In this document: positions 1 to 12,500 of the stretch, one piece after another
How positions within the stretch are numbered: position 1 is the first letter of the stretch
How the letters are laid out: each line of letters opens with the position of its first letter
Assembly: GCA_009363875.1 (NCBI GenBank)
Contig: CM018698.1
Location: forward strand, 54,954,567-55,018,566
Source: Mikania micrantha
Taxonomy: Eukaryota; Streptophyta; Magnoliopsida; Asterales; Asteraceae
Direction of reading: 5' to 3'
Length of the DNA: 64,000 nt
Notes under the pieces: model-generated
What the model saw: only the letters and a program-made list of their open reading frames with translations
The model's database searches: none
Told to the model about the DNA's origin: nothing
Program-made: the position numbers and the translations under genes

Positions 1-477
1 TCGAAACAGTGGTGGGACGGCGTCAGGTACGGCAGGTAGCTGGAATCTGGGTATGCCCTATACATATACTGCGTTCGGTGTAATGAGATAGTGTTAGTGG
101 CGCAGTGTTGAGACGAATATTATGACAATTAATTTAACAAGAATCGTAATACGTAAGCGAGACTGAGTAGAGTTATGGGTGACGATCCATAATAATACGA
201 ATGTTGAACTTATAATTATGATTAAACGCTTTAAATAATTAATACGATCGGAAAACGTACGCGATTGCTGGTATACACGTAATTGTATCTGTTTAACGAT
301 CTGTCAACACACGAAGAGCAAAAATAATTAAATATATTTATTTTACATTTTTTTTACAATTTTGAAACTCATCAAAATGATGAGAATATTAATCTTTACT
401 TAAAATCGCGTAAAATACGCGTTACGCGACGAAAACGCGAACCGAGCAACCGAAACGGACCCGAATACCGCGCGGGC

Positions 478-485
478 TATAAAAG
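478..485 (+). promoter_or_regulatory. LTR TATA box
   Basis: TATAAAAG lies in a locally GC-rich setting (GCGCGGGC before it) and is followed within 60 bp by a CT-rich stretch typical of plant transcription starts. The same box is present at 10235-10242 in the 3' LTR. It probably drives the genomic RNA of the retroelement. Confidence 0.7.
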
Positions 486-2120
486 CCTTGAACAAGGCTA
501 AATTCCTCATTTATTCCACCAACAACCACTTCTCTCTCTACAAAATTCGTCCAAGCCTCTCTCTCTCTAAAAACCGAACTTCAAACGCGCGTATCTCCTT
601 CGTTTTTCAACGGATTTCGGTGTTCTTGGCGCCCATGCGAAGCTCTCGACGAGTACTACAAGGAAGTACAGCCTATCTGGAGTTTTAACCGGCCGAATCA
701 AAGGTATGAACAAGGCTGAAAATAGGGTTTTCATGTGTGTGTTCGTAAAAACCAAAGTCCTAGCCGGTACTAAGCCTTACCTATCGAGCCTGCAACATTT
801 CGAGGGTTGGTTTGCAAGTAGTCATGGCATAGAGATGGTGGGATCGGAGGAACAAGGTCGAATATGGGGAGTGGTAACAGGTTCGCTGCAAAAGTGACGA
901 CCGAACCTGTTAGGGTTTCCTGGCCGAACCAGTTGGGCTATAGCGAACCTTAACGAACCCTGCATGGTTCGTTGAGCTACCAGCCGAACCCTAGGGATCT
1001 TCACGAACCTGCCTCAAGCCTCCATTGCATAGCCGAACCCTATCAAGACCTAGCGAACCGGTGCCATGTCAATGAACCCAAGAGGATGCCACGAACCCTT
1101 GTATACATACAGCGAACCATAGGTTCGTCACCTTAGACCAACGAACCTTGTATGTTGGCGTACCATGCATAGACAACGAACCTTGCATGAAGCCTAATCA
1201 GCCGAGCCTTCAAGCTTGCATGGGCGAACCTAGGGTGCCTTTCATTAGCCGAACCCTAGTATTCAATAGTGGACCACGAACCTTTGTAACTCTATGCAGT
1301 AACCGAACCATATCATCAGTTAATGGATTCATGACCACGAACCTTATTCTTTCAAAGGAGCCGAACCTTCAACCATGGCAGCCATAGGTTCGCTACCATG
1401 GTGTGGGAGCCATGGGTGTTTCGGCCCAACTCAATTCTAACCGGCCCAACCCAATTAACAATTGGCCCCATAGATCAAACCAAGCCCAATTGAGTTGTAT
1501 CGACCCATTATGATCTTTAATTGATCCAACATTATCCTTGATATTTTACATGGCCCATAAATATAATGGTTGGCCCAATATCACCTCCAATTGGCCATTG
1601 TTAACCTAAGAGGCCCATGGACCTCTACTTAAGCCTAAGTAGTTTTATGGCCTTAAGGCCCATAGTACGGCCCACAAGCTTAAGGTAATTGTGAATTGAT
1701 TGTAATTGGTTTAAGTTGCAACTTAACCTAATTAGGGGATCAAGTCACAATCACAAAGACTTGAAACACTTGAACATATTTACATATTTTCATATTGATC
1801 AATGGTTATCAAACATTATCAAGACTTGTCATGTTATGCATAACAAATTGTTCATAAAATATCATGACACACTGGTTTCAATCATCAATTATCAAACAAG
1901 TAACATAATCATGACTTTCAAGTTTTCACAACAATCATAATCATGAGATCATGTAATCAAGAGTTAAATCCAGTTCAAGTTAACATAAGTCAAGCAAGGA
2001 ATCAAAGTCTATACAACTACAAATCTTATATCTTATGTATGATTACAATGATATAGGAACCAGTTAGAAGTCTTGTTTGCTACTTGCTATTTATTATAGT
2101 TCAGAGTCTACTGCAGACAG

Positions 2121-3062
2121 GTGAGAACATTAGCCCCTCTTTTTACTGTTTTTACAACTGTTTTGGGGTGGAACAAGTGATCAATTGCTATTAAATCAAT
2201 CATATTTCATGACACATGTTTCTATTACTTGGCAAACACTACAGGTTCACTTTAGAAATCCAAGGGGTTTCTCAATGGTTTTCAAAGGAATTATCAACCG
2301 TTTATGATGGTTTCATCATTTATTTAACAGTTTCTACTAAAAAAGTTTTAGAAAAGTCCTTTAAACTGTTTATATCAGTTTCTGCTCAAATGGTTTTTAT
2401 AAAGGATAAACACTTTTAAATAATGGAATTTATAAACTCTTTTACTCTAAACTCGTGTTTTCGAAATTTATTTTTTATAAACCTTGTCGTCATACAAGGA
2501 CACTATCTTACTGACCACATCAAGGGTTTTCAAAACAGAGGATTCATTTCATGACACTAAATCAAGGTTTTCAAATCAGGTTGCCAAATAAGGCATTAAT
2601 CTTTGGTTTTAAAGCAAGGTTCAAAAGCATGGTGTCCATCGTTGCAAACAAACTTATAAACACATCAAGTTTCATATTCATTAGCGTTAGTACTGGGTGA
2701 TCACAACAAGGGAAAGCGGACACATGTTGGGCAGACCGATTTCTGGAGTTAGCTTTTAAATTTGTTTTATAAGCTAACTGCAGATTTCGGTTATGTATGG
2801 TTATTCACTGTTGCTGACTAATTTTCTGACTCCAAACGTAGTTTGGGACTTGATTATATGTTGGTGTTCGTGCAAACAGTCTTTGGACTGTTTACACTCG
2901 TTAGACATACTTGATGTTAGTTTGGGTTGCAAACCCATCCATGTAATTCATTATTGTTTTTAAAACTTATGCCTTACATCATCAGTTCATGTTTTCATAT
3001 GTTAAACCTATTGTTCTCACCAACTACTTCTGTAGTTGACAGTTACTTTTCACGTGTTTCAG
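2121..3062 (+). other. Predicted intron inside the 5' LTR
   Basis: The donor is GACAG|GTGAGAAC and the acceptor is GTGTTTCAG|GTAATCAGG. The enclosed 942 nt begin with a CCCC/GGGG pairing (2134-2137 with 2165-2168) and contain hairpins such as AAACAGTC-TTTG-GACTGTTT (2874-2893) and AACTAC-TTCT-GTAGTT. Three unrelated LTRs in this window have the same arrangement. Splicing is inferred, not shown. Confidence 0.55.
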
Positions 3063-3393
3063 GTAATCAGGTTTAAGGCATTTCTAAGGGACAACTAAGG
3101 AGACCATTCTAAGATAGAACAAGATGAAGAAACATGCTAGGATGGATTAGAAACACACTAAATCCTAAATGTTTAATTGTCTTGTTTGAAGTCTTATTTT
3201 GTAAACAATATTTTTGGGTCTGTAGTTGTCTTTCTTTTGGTAGATAGATTGTCTGTAACTAAACAACTGTCTAAACATTTTGAAACTTAGTAATCCATTG
3301 TGGTTGTTCTTATTCAATACTTGTGCATGATTCAACTCTTCATACGTCACCGCACCGTGGATTCCGCACGCGGCGCATGGGGTGTGACAGGTT

Positions 3394-3406
3394 TGGTATC
3401 AGAGCC
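3394..3406 (+). other. Primer binding site (tRNA-Met type)
   Basis: TGGTATCAGAGCC starts four bases after the LTR end. It is the standard complement of the 3' end of plant initiator tRNA-Met used by many Ty3 and Ty1 elements. It fixes the inner boundary of the 5' LTR. Confidence 0.93.
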
Positions 3407-5000
3407 AAGGTTGTAGAGAACTAGGAAAAACCCAATGTTTAATGACCTAGACTATAAACCTAAGCTACCCATTAGGACTAAGTGCTATAGGCTTGAGGAT
3501 ACTTAGGATCTAAGTAACTTAAGTAAGCATTAAGTCTACATTAAGCTTGAAAGATCTTAGGGATACTTTTCTAAGATTAGATATCGAGTCAAGGAATTTG
3601 AATCGGAAATCTATAATTTTAGAAACCAAATTAAATTTCTCATGTATATTCATTAAAGGATTTCAGAGGCAAGGATCTGTATTCTTAGTATCCTTGATCT
3701 GAAATTCTCACACAGAGTTCATTAAAGGATTCTAGAGGCAAGGATCTCAGAGGCAAGGATCTGTATTCTTAGTATCCTTGATCTGGAATTCTCAATCAGA
3801 GTTCATTATAGGAATTTAGAGGCAAAGATCTGTATTCTTAGTATCTTTGATCTACCTTGTCATGTTCATCATAGGAATTCAGAGGTCAAGATCTATAATT
3901 TTAGAATCTTGGATCTGAAATCCTTGTCATGTTATCATTATCAGGTATTCATTATCATAGGAACTTTATAACTTAGAATCTGTGTAACAGTATTCTTTAG
4001 TTGAAGTTCTCACAGGAGATCATTATACTCAGTACTGTAAGTATTGAGAACCTAGGTTAAGTAACCTAGGACACACATACTAAAACCAAAGGTTTTAATT
4101 TCAAGTAAATTAAGAACCAGGGTTTACACATTCACAATCATAATCAATCAAGAGTTGGAATCTTAGCTCCAAATACAAACGGCGGATTAACGCTGATGTG
4201 CTGGGGTAAGTGGTGGGCGGTGAGAGCTAGCCCTATATATAAGCTTATTTCGGTATGTCATGGGGAATCCGGCGTTCGTATTTGAAGTAAAGATTCGGGA
4301 GCAACTGGAATCATTGAACATTAGTCAAACACATGAGATACAAACATTGGTGAATCAAATCATTGTGCAATTGAAACTTGGATGAGTCAAACATTGTGGT
4401 GAATCAATCAAGTTGTGAACACTCTTTCAATGTAAACCTTAAGTGAAATTTTTAAGTGATTACATCATTAGTATTTACTAACATAGTTTAACAAGAAAAA
4501 TGTAGAGCACACATATGATTTAGTTCTACATGTTAACAATTGTTAGTAGGTGCACACATAACTCAATCATAATTCAATCATGGATTCAATCATAGTTCAA
4601 GTTGATCAAAGATCATGGGATTCTTAATCAATGGAACACACATGGAAATCAGTACAAACATGTTGCCAAATGCTAGCAAGGACATGATCGTGGTATATCG
4701 AAGCGGTGGTGGGATGGCGTCTGGGCTGGCAGTTTGCTTGACCCTTTCGTATGCCCTATATATAAGCTATCTTCGGTATATCGGGAAAGTGTCAGTGTGT
4801 AGGTTTGGTGGAGTGAGATCATGGAACATTATACACATTCACGTGAGAAGTATGCTAATGAGCTGATGGCTTATACGTGTACATGCTCATATTACAATTG
4901 AATGATAATACTAGTAGTATGGACATATTACTAATTTTATCATGCAAATTCAATTGTATCCTTTCTCATTACTGACCCACTTGTGGCTTCTATTCGTAGA
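3407..5000 (+). other. Leader of chromovirus 1 with hairpin repeats
   Basis: About 1.6 kb lie between the primer site and the gag start. No ORF here is convincing. From 3655 to 3930 there are four imperfect tandem repeats of a hairpin whose arms are CAAGGAT/ATCCTTG twice, then CAAAGAT/ATCTTTG, then CAAGAT/ATCTTG. At 4196-4270 and 4695-4805 lie two copies of a GTGGTGGG...CCCTATATATAAGC...TTCGGT module that also occurs at the start of the visible LTR. A palindrome CCTAGGTT-AAGT-AACCTAGG lies at 4050-4069. Confidence 0.75.
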
Positions 5001-6170
5001 ATGCCTCCCCGACGTGATCCTAACGGAGGGGGTTCGACAAGTGGCAACGACGATGAGATCAACAAGATTGCCCGAGCCATCGCTATACACATGAGAGATG
5101 TCATTCCGGGCATGGTCACTGATATTACCCAGAATCTTCAGGGAAGTACTAGTGATTCAGCACATAACTCAAATGCTACCAACACTGGAACTGCTAACTT
5201 CACTTTCAAGCAGTTCAATGATGCTAAACCTCCTAAGTACGCTGGTACTAAGGGAGCTACTGGCCTACTGCAGTGGCTGGAAAGCATTGAGGATATTCTC
5301 GATTTCACAGGATGTCCTGAAAATCTAAAGGTCAAGATGGCCTCAAGCGCTTTTCACAAAGGCGCACTCACCTGGTGGAATTCTGAGAAGAACACCAGAG
5401 GACGAGAGGTTGCTTTGGCCTTATCTTAGGAGGATTTCAAGAAGTTACTTGTGGATAAGTTTTGTCCACGACATGAGCTGAAGAAACTTGAGGTGGAAAT
5501 GTGGAATCTGGTGCAAGACAGTGGAGAGAACGCGAAGTATACAATTCGTTTCCATGAGTTGTGCATTCTGGTGCCGCACCTGGTTACTCCTCTATCCCGC
5601 AGGATAGAGAAATACATCGAAGGCTTACCTCTAGTCGTTAGAGGAACTGTGATGGGGAATAACCCCACTACTCTAGAGGCAGCGATTCATCTTGGGGCTA
5701 GCCTTACTGAAGAATACGTTAAGTCTGGAGTGCTCACCCGAAAGGGGTATAAGAGAGCACAGATTGATGAAGGCAAGAAGCCTGAACAACAACATCCCAA
5801 GAAGAAGAAGCAAAAGACAATCAAGAACTTTGCAGCTCTGACTGCAGTTACACCTACTCATGCCACACCCATTACTGTTATGCCACAATCTGCCATAGTC
5901 AGAAAGTCTTATACTGGCACGTACCCACTCTGCACCAAATGCCAATATCATCACCTACCCAACACTCCATGCAAAAAGTGTCTCAAGTGTGGGCGGATGG
6001 GACACTTGGCAGCTACATGCCGATCTGCACATCTTGCTGCTGTAACAACTGCTGCCACAACTCCTACTACTACATGTGGAAGGGCCTGTTATAATTGTGG
6101 AGCAGAGGGACACTTCAGAAACCAGTGTCCAAAACTCAACAACAACACTGCTACTGCTCGTGCTTTTGTT
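5001..6170 (+). pseudogene. gag: gag of chromovirus 1 (in-frame stop)
   Basis: This is the capsid/nucleocapsid part of the Ty3 polyprotein, which packages the RNA in virus-like particles. I chose the ATG at 5001 (MPPRRDPNGGG), the usual short basic start of plant chromovirus Gag. The retrotransposon gag domain runs from about 5215 to 5690 (motifs QWLESIEDIL, ALTWWNS). Two CCHC zinc knuckles follow: CLKCGRMGHLAATC and CYNCGAEGHFRNQC, preceded by a degenerate CTKC...CKKC motif. An in-frame TAG at 5427-5429 sits where relatives have tryptophan before EDFKKLL, so TGG became TAG. The same frame then continues without a break into protease, so gag and pol formed one ORF. Confidence 0.9.
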
Positions 6171-9100
6171 ATCGGAGCTGCCGAAGCACGCGAGGAGCCA
6201 GCAGTTGTCACGGGTACATTTCTCCTTAATGGTCATTACGTTTCTATCATATTCGATACTGGTGCTGATAAAAGCTTTATCTCTGCCCATAATGCTTCTT
6301 TGCTTAACATAGAACCATCTATACTTACTACTCCCTATGCCGTAGAAGTAGCTGATAGTAACACCATACTTGTAGATTCTATAATACATGGTTGTGAATT
6401 AAGATTAAACGACCATCTTTTCCTCATCGATCTTATTCCTATGACACTCGGAAGTTTCGAAGTTGTGATAGGAATGGATTGGTTATCCAAAAACAATGCC
6501 GAAATTGTATGTTCGGAGAAACTTATTCGCATTCCTTTACCGTCCGGCGAAACGATGAGAATCTATGGCGAGAAACCCTGCCGCGGATTGAAAATTGTGT
6601 CGTGCATCAAGGCGAGGAAGTACCTGAGGAAGAAATACTACGCATTCCTTGCTCACGTAGTAGAGAAGAAACCTGAGAAGAAAGCAGTTGGAGACGTTCC
6701 AGTCATCAGAGATTTCCTTGACGTGTTTCCAGAAGACTTGCCTGGGTTACCACCGATCCGGCAAGTGGAGTTTAGAATCGATCTCGTCCCTGGAGCAAAC
6801 CCAGTGGCGAAGTCACCCTATCGATTAGCACCATCTGAGATGCAGGAACTGTCTAGTCAGCTTCAAGAATTTTTAGACAAAAGGTTTCATCAGACCGAGT
6901 TTCTCCCCTTGGGGAGCTCCGGTTCTCTTTGTCAAGAAGAAAGACGGTTCATTTCGTATGTGCATCGATTATCGTGAGTTTAACAAGTTGACAATCAAGA
7001 ATAGATATCCTCTGCCCAGGATCGATGATCTGTTTGATCAATTATAGGGAGCAACTTGCTTCTCTAAGATTGATTTACGATCTGGGTATCACCAGTTGAG
7101 AGTAAATGATGAGGATATACCAAAGACTGCATTTAGAACTCGATATGGACACTACGAGTTTGTGGTTATGCCATTTGGGCTGACCAATGCACCTGCAGTG
7201 TTCATGGACTTGATGAATCGAGTCTGCAGGCCGTATTTAGATCACTTTGTTATTGTCTTCATTGATGATATACTGATCTATTCAAAGACGGAACAAGAGC
7301 ATGAAGATCATTTGAGGAAAGTCCTAGAATTACTAAGAGAAAAACAACTTTATGCTAAATTCTCAAAGTGTGAATTTTGGCTAAAGGAGGTTCACTTCTT
7401 AGGACATGTCATAAACAAAGATGGGATACATGTAGATCCAGCAAAGATTGAGGCGATTAAGAACTGGACTACCCCATCTACTCCAACAGAAATTCGTTCA
7501 TTTCTGGGTTTGGCAGGCTATTATAGAAGATTCATCGCGAACTTTTCAAAGATAGCCTTGCCACTTACTACTTTGACCCAGAAAAGTCAAGAGTTCATAT
7601 GGGGACAGAAACAAGAAGATGCATTTCAACTTCTTAAACATAAGTTATGCAACTCCCCTATCCTTAGTCTCCCAGAAGGCAGTGATGATTTCATTGTCTA
7701 CTGTGATGCCTCAAACCTTGGTCTCGGTTGTGTACTTATGCAACGGGATAAGGTCATTGCATATGCTTCAAGACAACTCAAGGTTCACGAGAAGAATTAT
7801 ACTACTCATGACCTTGAGTTAGGGGCTGTGGTCTTTGTATTGAAGATTTGGAGACACTACCTGTATGGTACTAAATGTGTCATCTATACAGACCACAAGA
7901 GCCTGCAACACATCCTTAATCAGAAGGAACTCAACATGAGACAACGGCGTTGGGTTGAGCTTCTAACTGATTACGACTGTGAGATTCGTTACCATCCGGG
8001 TAAAGCCAATGTGGTGGCGGATGCTCTTAGTCGTAAGGAACCAGTCAAACCAATTCGTGTCAGAGCCATGGAGATCAACACACAGCCAAACCTGAAAGAT
8101 CTGATTCGTATTGCATAGCAACAAGTGGTGACAGACAATCAGCTGAAAACAGACTTAGATTGCGGGATTGAGAAGAAACTAGAACCTCGATCTGACGGGG
8201 TGCTATATCTCAACGGCCGCATCTGGATTCCAAAGTCAGAAGAATTGCGCACACTCATCTGCGATGAGGCTCATAAGTCGCGATACTCAGTTCATCCTGG
8301 AGCAGATAAGATGTACCAAGACTTGCGGACATCTTACTGGTGGCCAGGAATGAAGAAAGACATAGCACTGTACGTGGGAAAATGTCTTACATGTTCAAAG
8401 GTCAAAGCAGAACATCAAAAGCCTTCGGGACTTCTGCAGCAACCTGAAATCCCTCAATGGAAATGGGAACAAATTTCCATGGATTTCATAACCAAGTTGC
8501 CGAGAACTCCGCGAGGTTACGATTCGATTTGGGTGATCGTTGATCGACTCACCAAATCTGCTCACTTTCTTCCGATCCAAAAGGATTACAAAATGGAGAA
8601 GTTAGCTACATTGTACATCAACGAAATCATTGCGCGTCATGGTACTCCAACATCAATCATATCTGATCGTGATAGTCGTTTCACTTCTCGCTTTTGGCAA
8701 TCATTGTAAAAGGCTTTGGGAACTCGTGTTAATCTTAGCATGGCGTATCATCCCCAAACCGACGGTCAAAGCGAAAGGACTATCCAAACACTCGAGGACA
8801 TGCTTCGTTCTTGCGTGATTGATTTTGGTGGGAGTTGGGATACTCATCTTCCACTCATAGAGTTTTCGTACAACAACAGCTACCATACGAGCATTCAATG
8901 TGCACCATTCGAAGCTTTATATGGTAGAAAGTGCCGATCACCGGTCTGTTGGACTGAGGTTGGTGACTCACAGGTTGTAGGACCAGAACTTATTCAGGAA
9001 ACATCGGACAAAATCATAATCATTCAATCAAGGCTTAAGGCCGCACGAGATCGGCAGGAGAGTTATGCTGATCGACGGCGGAAACCGCTTGAGTTTCAAG

Positions 9101-9534
9101 TCGGTGACCGAGTCTTACTCAAAGTTTCTCCATGGAAAGGCGTTGTCCGATTTGGGAAGAAAGGGAAACTTGCACCAAGGTACGTTGGACCTTTTGAGAT
9201 CCTGGAAAGGATTGGTCCCGTAGCCTACAAACTCAAACTTCCAGTGGAGCAAAGCAATGTTCATGATACTTTTCATGTATCGAATCTTAAGAAATGCTTG
9301 GCAGATCATGATGTTCAGATTCCACTAGAAGACATTCAGATTCAAAACAACATGCAATTCATAGAACGTCCAGTAGAAATCATGGATCATGGGGTCAAGA
9401 AACTTAAACGCAGCCGTATCCCGATTGTAAAGGTACGATGGGAGGGCAAACGCGGTGCTGAGTTCACCTGGGAACGTGAAGACCAGATGAAGCTTAAGTA
9501 CCCTCATCCTTTTACAGTACCTTCGGCTAGTTAA
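6171..9534 (+). pseudogene. pol: pol of chromovirus 1: PR-RT-RH-IN-chromodomain, broken
   Basis: Domains in order: aspartic protease (FDTGADKSFIS near 6252), reverse transcriptase (about 6720-7350, catalytic FIDD at 7258-7269), RNase H (YCDASNLGLGCVL near 7700, then TDHKSLQHI), integrase (zinc-binding H-H-C-C near 8270-8400, then MDF, SDRDSRF and GQSERTIQ carrying the D, D and E), and a C-terminal chromodomain-like VKVRWEGKRGAEFTWERE (about 9428-9480). One extra A in an AAAA run near 6880-6885 shifts the frame just before the RT core. Further stops in the restored frame are TAG 7045, TAG 8116 and TAA 8707, each one C-to-T change from a glutamine codon. The final TAA is at 9532-9534. Core catalytic residues are otherwise present. 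Confidence 0.93.
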
Positions 9535-9567
9535 TTTCGGGACGAAATTCCCTTAACTAGGGGAGAC
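9533..9567 (+). other. PPT-proximal hairpin and polypurine tract of chromovirus 1
   Basis: AATTTC-GGGAC-GAAATT forms a perfect hairpin overlapping the pol stop codon. It is followed by CTAGGGGAGA directly before the 3' LTR start TGTAAC. The purine run is the expected plus-strand primer. The hairpin recurs with matched arm changes in chromovirus 2. Confidence 0.8.
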
Positions 9568-12500
9568 TGTAACATTTGTACATTTAGTCATGGTAGTTGT
9601 AAACAGTGTTAGAACAAATGTGTTTTCATATCAAATCAGTCAATGTGATTCATGTGTTCATAATGTGCTTGTGTGTTAGGATCTTTATTATTTAGGAACA
9701 AGTATGTATTATTTATTTACAGTCGAGTTCGCTAGGCAAGAACAGTATAGTATTATATCGAAACAGTGGTGGGACGGCGTCAGGTACGGCAGGTAGCTGG
9801 AATATGGGGTATGCCCTATACATATACTGCGTTCGGTGTAATGGGATAGTGTTGGTGCGCAGTGTTGAGACGAATATTATGACAATTAATTTAACAAGAA
9901 TCGTAATACGTAAGCGAGACTGAGTAGAGTTATGGGTGACGATCCATAATAATACGAATGTTGAACTTATAATTATGATTAAACGCTTTAAATAATTAAT
10001 ACGATCGGAAAACGTACGCGATTGCTGGTATACACGTAATTGTATCTGTTTAACGATCTGTCAACACACGAAGAGCAAAAATAATTAAATATATTTATTT
10101 TACATTTTTTTTACAATTTTGAAACTCATCAAAATGATGAGAATATTAATCTTTACTTAAAATCGCGTAAAATACGCGTTACGCGACGAAAACGCGAACC
10201 GAGCAACCGAAACGGACCCGAATACCGCGCGGGCTATAAAAGCCTTGAACAAGGCTAAATTCCTCATTTATTCCACCAACAACCACTTCTCTCTCTACAA
10301 AATTCTTCCAAGCCTCTCTCTCTCTCTAAAAACCGAACTTCAAACGCGCGTATCTCCTTCGTTTTCAACGGATTTCGGTGTTCTTGGCGCCCACGCGAAG
10401 CTCTCGACGAGTACTACAAGGAAGTACAGCCTATCTGGAGTTTTAACCGGCCGAATCAAAGATATGAACAAGGCAAAAAATAGGGTTTTCATGTGTGTGT
10501 TCGTAAAAACCAAAGTCCTAGCCGGTTCTAAGCCTTACCTATCGAGCCTGCAACATTTCGAGGGTTGGTTTGCAAGTAGTCATGGCATAGAGATGGTGGG
10601 ATCGGAGGAACAAGGTCGAATGATGGGGAGTGGTAACAGGTTCGCTGCAAAAGTGACGACCGAACCTGTTAGGGTTTCCTGGCCGAACCAGTTGGGCTAT
10701 AGCGAACCTTAACGAACCCTGCATGGTTCGTTGAGCTACCAGCCGAACCCTAGGGATCTTCACGAACCTGCCTCAAGCCTCCATTGCATAGCCGAACCCT
10801 ATCAAGACCTAGCGAACCTGTGCCATGTCAACGAACCCAAGAGGATGCCACGAACCCTTGTATACATACAGCGAACCATAGGTTCGTCACCTTAGACCAA
10901 CGAACCTTGTATGGTGGCGAACCATGCGTAGACAACGAACCTTGCATGAAGCCTAATCAGCCGAGCCTTCAAGCTTGCATGGGCGAACCTAGGGTGCCTT
11001 TCATTAGCCGAACCCTAGTATTCAATAGTGGACCACGAACCTTTGTAACTCTATGCAGTAACCGAACCCTATCATCAGTTAATGCATTCATGACGACGAA
11101 CCTTATTCTTTCAAAGGAGCCGAACCTTCAACCATGGCAGCCATAGGTTCGCTGCCATGGTGTGGGAGCCATGGGTGTTTCGGCCCAACTCAATTCTAAC
11201 CGGCCCAACCCAATTAGCAATTGGCCCCATAGATCAAACCAAGCCCAATTGAGTTGTATCGACCCATTATGATCTTTAATTGATCCAACATTATCCTTGA
11301 TATTTTACATGGCCCATAAATATAAGGGTTGGCCCAATATCACCTCCAATTGGCCATTGTTAACCTAAGAGGCCCATGGACCTCTACTTAAGCCTATAGT
11401 AGTTTTATGGCCTTAAGGCCCATAGTACGACCCACAAGCTTAAGGTAATTGTGAATTGATTGTAATTGGTTTAAGTTGCAACTTAACCTAATTAGGGGAT
11501 CAAGTCACAATCACAAAGATTTAAAACACTTGAACATATTTACATATTTTCATATTGATCAATGGTTATCAAACATTATCAAGACTTGTCATGTTATGCA
11601 TAACAAATTGTTCATAAAATATCATGACACACTGGTTTCAATCATCAATTATCAAACAAGTAACATAATCATGACTTTCAAGTTTTCACAATAATCATAA
11701 TCATGAGATCATGTAATCAAGAGTTAAATCCAGTTCAAGTTAACACAAGTCAAGCAAGGAATCAAAGTCTATACAACTACAAATCTTATATCTTATGTAT
11801 GATTACAATGATATAGGAACCAGTTAGAAGTCCTGTTTGCTACTTGCTATTTGTTATAGTTCAGAGTCTACTGCAGACATGTGAGAACATTAGCCCCTCT
11901 TTTTACTGTTTTTACAATTGTTTTGGGGTGGAACAAGTGATCAATTGCTATTAAATCAATCATATTTCATGACACATGTTTCTATTACTTGGCAAACACT
12001 ACAGGTTCACTTTAGAAATCCAAGGGGTTTCTCAATGGTTTTCAAAGGAATTATCAACCGTTTATGATGGTTTCATCATTTATTTAACAGTTTCTACTAA
12101 AAAGGTTTTAGAAAAGTCGTTTAAACTGTTTATATCAGTTTCTGCTCAAATGGTTTTTATAAAGGATAAACACTTTTAAATAATGGAATTTATAAACTCT
12201 TTTACTCTAAACTCGTGTTTTCAAAATTTATTTTTTATAAACCTTGTCGTCATACAAGGACACTATCTTACTGACCACATCAAGGGTTTTCAAAACAGAG
12301 GATTCATTTCATGGCACTCAATCAAGGTTTTCAAATCAGGTTGCCAAATAAGGCATTAATCTTTGGTTTTAAAGCAAGGTTCAAAAGCATGGTGTCCATC
12401 GTTGTAAACAAACTTATAAACACATCAAGTTTCATATTCATTAGCGTTAGTACTGGGTGATCACAACAAGGGAAAGCGGACACATGTTGGGCAGACCGAT

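Larger units (their letters stand above)
1..3389 (+). repeat. 5' LTR of chromovirus 1 (truncated by window start)
   Basis: The stretch is colinear and about 98-99% identical with 9758-13148 and ends in TGTGACA, four bases before the primer site. It contains a TATA box at 478-485, CT-rich DNA downstream of it, about 20 copies of an NCGAACC motif (895-1395), a GGCCCA-rich tract (1420-1680) and a predicted intron (2121-3062). The ORFs that can be drawn through it are shifted or interrupted between the two copies and are not taken as genes. Confidence 0.95.

Noticed and set aside
10245..10712. 155-codon ORF in the 3' LTR of chromovirus 1
   Set aside because: It starts at a non-ATG codon, is frameshifted and split in the other LTR copy, and has low-complexity composition.
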